64,000 bases of DNA from an uncultured Lachnospiraceae bacterium. Lineage in GTDB: Bacteria > Bacillota > Clostridia > Lachnospirales > Lachnospiraceae. Position numbers and translations under genes: made by a program. The notes under the pieces were generated by a model that ran no database searches, had not been told where the DNA came from, and worked only from the letters and a program-made list of their open reading frames with translations. Within the stretch, counting starts at the first letter, position 1; the number at the start of each line of letters is the position of its first letter. The stretch covers positions 1-64,000 of the forward strand of contig CADAOZ010000006.1 of NCBI GenBank assembly GCA_902789735.1, written 5' to 3'. Below, piece after piece: positions 59,374-64,000 of this stretch.

Positions 59374-60126
59374 TCAGGCTTTGACTGTGTAGAGAGGTTC
59401 TCCAACCTTGACATCACCCCCGGCCTTGAGGATTTCAACGCTTGCGAAATCATCCGCGTTGGTAACAAGGATAGGTGTGAACATTCTGTACTGTTTCTTG
59501 ATAGCGTTGATGTCGAACTCCGCGATCAGATCGCCCTTCTTGACCTTCTGGCCTGCGGATACCTTGGGGGTGAAATATTTGCCGCCCAGGTTGACTGTAT
59601 CAAGACCCATGTGGATCAGCATCTCGGCACCGGCCTCGTTCTCAAATGTGAAGGCGTGCTTGGTATCAAAAATGCTGGCGACTGTGCCGTCGATGGGGCT
59701 GTAGAGCTTGCCCTCGGAAGGATCGATGGCTACGCCCTGGCCGAGCAGGCCGGAAGCAAAAGTGTCATCGGGAACCTGGGCCAGCGGAACTGCCTTGCCG
59801 TTCATGGGCGCATAGACAGTGGTGTCGGCCAGCTGGGGCTCTTCAGCCGCGGCGGTGCCGGCTGCTGCTGTATCATCTTCGTCCTCTTCCGGAATTTCCG
59901 GCGGATCATCAAAACCGACGACCTGTACGAAGATAAAGGCAAGTACACAGGCAACGGCTGTACCGATCAAAGCACCCCAGATACCTCTGCTGAAGTCAGG
60001 GTTGGCTGAGCCGAGACGTGTGCAGTTGTCAATCGCTTTCTGATCATAGATAGCGTCCGGAATTGTCAGGAAACCGACCATGCCGGGATATACGAAATAA
60101 CGGGTTCCGAAGAAGGAGGCAATCAC
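59374..60126 (-). CDS. PTS glucose/sucrose-type IIC end fused to IIA, 5'-truncated
   Basis: This frame (GTG start 60126; open in frame back to about 60180, KKPFFCGAAAAAIGG) starts with the last helix region of a beta-glucoside/sucrose-type IIC domain (GVIASFFGTRYFVYPGMVGF and GIWGALIGTAVACVLAFIFV). It then has an acidic linker and a full IIA(Glc) domain with VYAPMNGKAVPL, KHAFTFEN and the phospho-His in AEMLIHMGLDTVNL. The rest of IIC and IIB is absent; upstream is AT-rich, unrelated DNA. It may be a relic, or a membrane-anchored IIA that can still donate phosphate to other permeases. Confidence 0.82.
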   Translation of the reverse strand: MIASFFGTRYFVYPGMVGFLTIPDAIYDQKAIDNCTRLGSANPDFSRGIWGALIGTAVACVLAFIFVQVVGFDDPPEIPEEDEDDTAAAGTAAAEEPQLADTTVYAPMNGKAVPLAQVPDDTFASGLLGQGVAIDPSEGKLYSPIDGTVASIFDTKHAFTFENEAGAEMLIHMGLDTVNLGGKYFTPKVSAGQKVKKGDLIAEFDINAIKKQYRMFTPILVTNADDFASVEILKAGGDVKVGEPLYTVKA

Positions 60127-60255
60127 GCCGCCGATTGCTGCAGCTGCAGCGCCGCAGAAGAAGGGCTTCTTGTCGTCGGAAATCCGAAAAATAACATTGA
60201 TTCCTTGACAAATATTAAGAAAATTGCATATTTGTATATCTGGCGGTTAAACGTT

Positions 60256-60564
60256 TTAGTATATATTGCCGGAACAGTCTCCGGGAAGTTTTCCAATACA
60301 TTCCTGCAGTACTTTTTGCCAGCAGGCAATCTCATTCACGGACCGTAAAATAGTCAAATCTTGCTTTTTAACGAAGAGTTTCGGATAAAAACGGGTGATC
60401 TTCATAAAAACCAGCAGTTTATTCTTTACAAATTCTTTGCATAGTTGTAATATCTCTCCCGAGCTGAACCGGAAGCCTGTTTTCCGGGCAGCAAGGGAGT
60501 TTGGCAGGTTTTCTGCCGTGTTATGTACGGCATGAACATTCTGGAAAACTGTGGTTTGTATCAT
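60256..60564 (-). CDS. Possible hypothetical protein (102 residues)
   Basis: An open frame of 102 codons lies in the AT-rich gap, with AAGGAAAAAAATA before its ATG. The predicted protein (MIQTTVFQNVHAVHNTAENL..., with a FKKQD... basic region) has no family I recognise. It overlaps nothing and may be a real small gene or chance. The rest of 60180-60694 shows no other feature besides A/T-rich promoter-like DNA. Confidence 0.3.
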   Translation of the reverse strand: MIQTTVFQNVHAVHNTAENLPNSLAARKTGFRFSSGEILQLCKEFVKNKLLVFMKITRFYPKLFVKKQDLTILRSVNEIACWQKVLQECIGKLPGDCSGNIY

Positions 60565-60694
60565 TATTTTTTTCCTTATTCAGTCATTGATTAATAATTA
60601 GTTAACATTTATTTAATATCTGCATAATTGCAAACATTCAGGAATTAAGTAAAGATAATTGAAACCGCAGTGCTTTCTAAGAAATGGAGTGCTT

Positions 60695-61105
60695 ATGAAA
60701 ATGTCGATTCGTAAACTTTGCAGACGCGGCTGCGCGTTACTCGCAGCTTTATTTATCTTTTTCAATGTAACAGTTGTTCCTGTACAGGCATCCGACGATT
60801 GGGACGGTCCCGTCCTCAACCGGGTCATCGGAACTGTAGAAGGCCCCTCCGGCAAGGAGACGTATTATAACCTGAACATGACCTGGATCATCGAGTATAT
60901 GCATGAGCAGGGTTATGAAGGAGAATTCTGGGTCCGGGACGACGGTGTGAAGATGCTGGGCGATTACGTAATGTGCGCCGCATGCTTCGATGTCCATCCG
61001 CTGGGTTCCCTGGTCGAGACCAGTCTGGGAACAGCAATTGTGTGTGACACAGGTACTTTTATCTATGACAACCCTTACCAGATCGATATCGCAGTTCGCT
61101 GGTAA
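60695..61105 (+). CDS. Secreted 3D-domain (RlpA-like barrel) protein
   Basis: The start is ATG 60695 six bases after GGAG. The 136-residue protein has a signal peptide (RRGCALLAALFIFFNVTVVP, cut after VQA-S). Its mature part has the pattern PSGKETYYNLNMTWIIEYM, EFWVRDDGVKMLGDYVMCAA, GSLVETSLGTAIVCDTG, NPYQIDIAVRW. The last elements match the 3D/double-psi barrel domain of clostridial cell-wall-associated proteins, whose conserved aspartates lie in CDTG and DIAV. It is probably a secreted wall-acting or -binding protein without a catalytic partner domain. Confidence 0.72.
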   Translation: MKMSIRKLCRRGCALLAALFIFFNVTVVPVQASDDWDGPVLNRVIGTVEGPSGKETYYNLNMTWIIEYMHEQGYEGEFWVRDDGVKMLGDYVMCAACFDVHPLGSLVETSLGTAIVCDTGTFIYDNPYQIDIAVRW

Positions 61106-61142
61106 AACATACTTTAAGAAAATCGTTTCGAAAAGTATCCGG

Positions 61143-61187
61143 AAAAGGCCGGAGCACGGGATTATGGTTCCCGGCTCCGGCCTTTCT
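61143..61187 (+). terminator. Terminator after the 3D-domain gene
   Basis: AAAGGCCGGAGCACGGGA pairs with TCCCGGCTCCGGCCTTT, then TCTTCTTT. Confidence 0.85.
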
Positions 61188-61194
61188 TCTTTGC

Positions 61195-61345
61195 ATTTAT
61201 GTATTTATGTATTTATGCGGTACGTTCTTTTGTAATTCTTTCTTATGTAATTCTTTTTTTGTAATTCTTTCTTTTGTAATTTTTTCTTTTGTAATTCTTT
61301 CTTTTGAAAAACTACCTTTATGTAATACTCCCTTTTGTAACACTT
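61195..61345. repeat. T-rich tandem repeats TATGTATTTATG and TTTTGTAATTCTTTC
   Basis: Three TATTTATG units are followed by about six ~16-19 bp TTGTAATTCTTTCTT units, ending near 61330. The gap 61106-61568 holds the terminator, this tract and nothing recognisable as a gene. Confidence 0.75.
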
Positions 61346-61568
61346 TCCTATATAAAACGTTCCGCCGTCCTGCTATTCTGCGCTTTTTCAAACGGAAGTT
61401 TGTTGCACCCGCTCTCTCCTGAAATGATATGATATATATGTGAGGATGACGGCGCCACAGGATGAACCGGCAGATACCAGATATGGTGTCATGCGCAGCA
61501 GCCGCATGCAGTGACGCGGCAGGGACAGTATGATCCCTGTGCCGGACGTTATCTCACGGGGGTATGGA

Positions 61569-62537
61569 ATGAGCGCAAACAATAAAAATGATTTACAGCC
61601 CTGGCATCTGCCGGAGCGTCCCAAGGTCCTGATGATCGGAAACGGTTTTAACCGGACCTTCAACATGAAATCATGGAAGAATCTGATCGATTCTGTCCGG
61701 ACCCGCAAAGATCTGGATGACGGCCTGTTGGGACGAATCCCCCTGACCATGCAGGTGGTCCTGGCTACAGACGACAAGGTCTATGACAGTATGAAGGAAG
61801 TCGCTGAGTACATGCGGAATTTCCATCTGACGCCGGAGCATACCGCTCTGCTGGAAAAGATCACGGAGATTCCGACCGAGACAATCCTGACTTCCAATTA
61901 TTCCTATGAGCTGGAAAAGGTCCTGACCGGCAGATGCGGCTACTGGGCCAGAAATCCCTACCGCCGCTACGCGGTCCCGTATTACAGCAATAACGCGGTC
62001 CGTTTCCTGCACCGCTATTCCCATGTGCAGGCCGCGAAAAGCCGGCCGGTGCAGCCCGGAGACCCGGGTTATCGGAATATCTGGCATATCCACGGGGAAG
62101 TGGACCAGCCCCGCCATATTATCATGGGCCATTATTTCTACGGCAAGATGGAATATGAGATCCAGACTTATCTGCCATATCTGGAGCACCGTGTGGAAAG
62201 TGCCAAAAAAGCGGGCGGTATCTTCTATCCCAGAAGCTGGGTGGATTACTATCTGATCGGAGATTTGTATATAGCGGGATTCGGTCAGGACTTCTCAGAA
62301 TCTGATATCTGGTATCTGTCCTGTACCAAAAAGCGGCATTTCCCGACGGCTAAGACCTACTATTATACGCCTGTCTCTCCGTCCGGCCGGAAGGACCTGC
62401 GTGACGAGGAAAAAGCCATGCTGGAAGCCTACGGCATCGAGGTCCGGGAACGGCCCATTGACGAGGACAGTCCCGACAGGTATGTCCGCTATTATGAAAA
62501 TGTGATTGCGGAGCTGCGAGATATTTTTAAGACCTGA
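61569..62537 (+). CDS. SIR2-like domain protein
   Basis: The start is ATG 61569, a few bases after GGGGGTATGGA. The 322-residue protein has a Rossmann-like opening KVLMIGNGFNRTFN (SIR2-like proteins have xGNGxN), then ILTSNYSYELEKVL and NIWHIHGEV, in which the HGxx histidine takes the place of the sirtuin His. DLYIAGFGQDFSESDIWYLS near ~235 follows. This matches stand-alone SIR2 family proteins of the kind used as NAD-degrading effectors in bacterial defence. There is no second domain or adjacent partner gene. The neighbouring transporter at 62553 is on the other strand. Confidence 0.78.
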   Translation: MSANNKNDLQPWHLPERPKVLMIGNGFNRTFNMKSWKNLIDSVRTRKDLDDGLLGRIPLTMQVVLATDDKVYDSMKEVAEYMRNFHLTPEHTALLEKITEIPTETILTSNYSYELEKVLTGRCGYWARNPYRRYAVPYYSNNAVRFLHRYSHVQAAKSRPVQPGDPGYRNIWHIHGEVDQPRHIIMGHYFYGKMEYEIQTYLPYLEHRVESAKKAGGIFYPRSWVDYYLIGDLYIAGFGQDFSESDIWYLSCTKKRHFPTAKTYYYTPVSPSGRKDLRDEEKAMLEAYGIEVRERPIDEDSPDRYVRYYENVIAELRDIFKT

Positions 62538-62552
62538 GTGAGTTTCCCGGGA

Positions 62553-63902
62553 TCATCCAATCCCGCCCAATGCAGCGCCCGCAATCAGGGCGATCAGGGC
62601 CGCGGCGCAGTAGATATATCTGCCCAGGGGGTAGAACCAGCCTCCGACAGGCTTATCCCTTCCCTGTGAGACACTTTCGAGGACGAACTGTTTTCCGGCG
62701 ATCCAGAAGAACATGATGCCGGCCAGCAAAGCGCCCAGCGGGCATATGTAAATAGAAACAACGTCCATCCACTGGGATACGATGGCCTGGATAAAAATGG
62801 CTGTCAGGCCGCCGAATACGTGGATAATGACCGCGGCGGGTTTTCGGCGGACGCCGAAGCTGTCCTGCAGGAAGGCCGTTGCCACCTCATACATGTTGAT
62901 GATGGAGCTGCAGCCAGCGAAAAGGATACAGATATAGAATACGATTTCGATGATTCTGCCGCCTTTCATACCGTTCATGATCTGGATCAGATAGATGAAC
63001 ATAAGGCCGGGACCGCCTTCTGTCAGGGCTGCGCCCCCGACGGCCATGGCAGGTATGATGACAAAGGAGGCCAGCAGAGCCGCCACTGTGTCAAAGAAGG
63101 CAACGATGGCGGCGGATCTGGGGATGTCCTCCTCCTTTTTCAGGTAGGAGCCGTAGATTACGGTACCGTTACCGGCCACGGACAGGGAGAAAAAGGCCTG
63201 TCCAAAGGCAAAGATCCAGAGCCTGGGATCCTTAAATCCGGCCGGATTGATGCCCAGAATATACTTATAACCGTTGACAGCGCCATCCAGTGTCATGATG
63301 TAGAGTCCCAGACCTACAAAAAGGAAGAAAAGGACCGGCATCATGATCTTGTTGGCTTTCTCAATACCGTCCGCAACGCCGAAGATCATGATCAGACAGC
63401 TGACAGATACCGCCAGGATGACCCACAGGGTGGCCCCGTGGGCGGAGGCGGTCGCTCCGAAAGCGGCGCCAATGGTCTCTATATCCGTTCCCATGGCCAT
63501 CATGCCCCCGGAAAGAGCCAGAAAGGTGTATTTGAAGATCCATCCCATGACACAGGAGTAACCGATCGCCAGGGCCAGAGAGCCCAATACCGGGATCATA
63601 CCCACCGCCTGGCCTATGGAAGCGTTTCCCCATCTTTTTTGTGTGCAGACGCCGAAAGATTTGACGGGACCGCCGTGTCCGGCCCTGCCCAGGGCCATTT
63701 CTCCGGTCACACCGGATGAACCGATCAGGATCACGAACAGAAAATAGGGTATCAGGAATGTCATACCGCCCCAGGCTGAGACCAGGGTCGGAAAACGCCA
63801 GATATTCCCCATACCGACAGCGGATCCTACGCAGGCCATAATAAAGCCCAGGCCGCTGGTAAAAGTCTCCCGTTTTGCAGTTTTGTGATGATGGCTGCTC
63901 AT
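62553..63902 (-). CDS. Neurotransmitter:sodium symporter (NSS) family transporter
   Basis: The 449-residue protein has about 11-12 helices with the NSS opening FTSGLGFIMACVGSAVGMGN-IWRFP. It continues with AIGYSCVMGWIFKYTFLALS, VLFFLFVGLGLYIMTL, FGQAFFSLSVAGNGTVIYGS (helix 6/7 region) and FVIIPAMAVGG. A hydrophilic start (SSHHHKTAKRET) precedes. NSS proteins import amino acids with sodium. The start at 63902 is reasonable (GAGGGAACC upstream). Confidence 0.94.
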   Translation of the reverse strand: MSSHHHKTAKRETFTSGLGFIMACVGSAVGMGNIWRFPTLVSAWGGMTFLIPYFLFVILIGSSGVTGEMALGRAGHGGPVKSFGVCTQKRWGNASIGQAVGMIPVLGSLALAIGYSCVMGWIFKYTFLALSGGMMAMGTDIETIGAAFGATASAHGATLWVILAVSVSCLIMIFGVADGIEKANKIMMPVLFFLFVGLGLYIMTLDGAVNGYKYILGINPAGFKDPRLWIFAFGQAFFSLSVAGNGTVIYGSYLKKEEDIPRSAAIVAFFDTVAALLASFVIIPAMAVGGAALTEGGPGLMFIYLIQIMNGMKGGRIIEIVFYICILFAGCSSIINMYEVATAFLQDSFGVRRKPAAVIIHVFGGLTAIFIQAIVSQWMDVVSIYICPLGALLAGIMFFWIAGKQFVLESVSQGRDKPVGGWFYPLGRYIYCAAALIALIAGAALGGIG

Positions 63903-64000
63903 TCTGGTTCCCTCCGAAATAGAAACAATACTGTTCCCTACTATATCACAGATTCCGGATTTTTCTTAAGATTTTCGTAAAGATTAATATCAGGATTTTT

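Noticed and set aside
60123-60335. 70-residue minus-strand frame near the PTS fragment
   Set aside because: Overlaps the reading frame of the truncated IIC in another frame and has no signature.
1-64000. tRNA, rRNA or other housekeeping RNA genes
   Set aside because: No cloverleaf-like or rRNA-like sequence was recognised by eye; a tRNAscan/Infernal run would be decisive.

Overview
The window looks like chromosome from a Bacillota species of class Clostridia, most likely Lachnospiraceae. The reasons are moderately GC-rich coding DNA with strong GGAGG-type ribosome sites, a tryptophan T-box in front of trpE, BspA-type leucine-rich-repeat surface proteins, YesM/YesN-type two-component regulators, fructose PTS genes and Rpn-type nuclease remnants. 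I cannot name a species. No rRNA, tRNA, CRISPR array or replication origin was seen. The only complete mobile-element signal is a TnpB gene cut by the left edge.

Layout. 0-4 kb: edge-truncated TnpB, two remnants of an Rpn-type gene, an RQC-minor/2H-phosphoesterase fusion, a flavodoxin and a methyltransferase. 4-10 kb: a lipoprotein nucleoside deaminase, a small Imm32-like protein, a TIR-transmembrane-FKBP-like receptor, a thioredoxin-like fragment and a large LRR/Fn3 surface protein. 10-14 kb: a secreted solute-binding protein translationally coupled to a membrane SpoIIE-type phosphatase. 14-23.5 kb: a galactofuranose-type sugar ABC operon with two binding proteins, plus its probable sensor kinase and AraC-type response regulator. 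23.5-27.6 kb: a dynamin-like GTPase and a patatin~GTPase~DUF697 fusion. 27.9-31.9 kb: a Uma2 protein, a lone zeta-like kinase, a YdcF protein and a frameshifted old-yellow-enzyme pseudogene. 32-42 kb: two fructose loci with nearly identical fruK copies (PucR-fruK-DUF1284 and fruK-fruA-DeoR) around a large membrane protein. 42-50 kb: an acidic-repeat tail-anchored protein, MmcQ/PUA, sirtuin, EamA and AEC transporters, and an SPFH-like protein behind a palindrome-covered promoter. 50-64 kb: a ClpN-like protein, T-box-trpE-trpG-ACT, a DUF1295 membrane enzyme, secreted or membrane proteins, GNAT, a truncated PTS IIC-IIA, a 3D-domain protein, a SIR2-like protein and an NSS transporter.

How it fits together. 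Carbohydrate sensing and uptake dominate: ABC sugar import under two-component control, fructose PTS with 1-phosphofructokinase under DeoR/PucR-type regulators, and a binding protein that may feed a phosphatase relay. Scattered among these are conflict- or signalling-type domains (TIR, SIR2, patatin-GTPase, zeta, RQC-minor/2H, TnpB). The best candidate for an undescribed system is the patatin~GTPase~DUF697 plus second GTPase pair. It keeps a strong internal ribosome site at the fusion joint. A second theme is repeat activity: three unrelated genes carry in-frame 36-bp (12-residue) tandem repeats, and several families of short palindromes fill the intergenic gaps. All function calls rest on reading motifs by eye; no database search was run.
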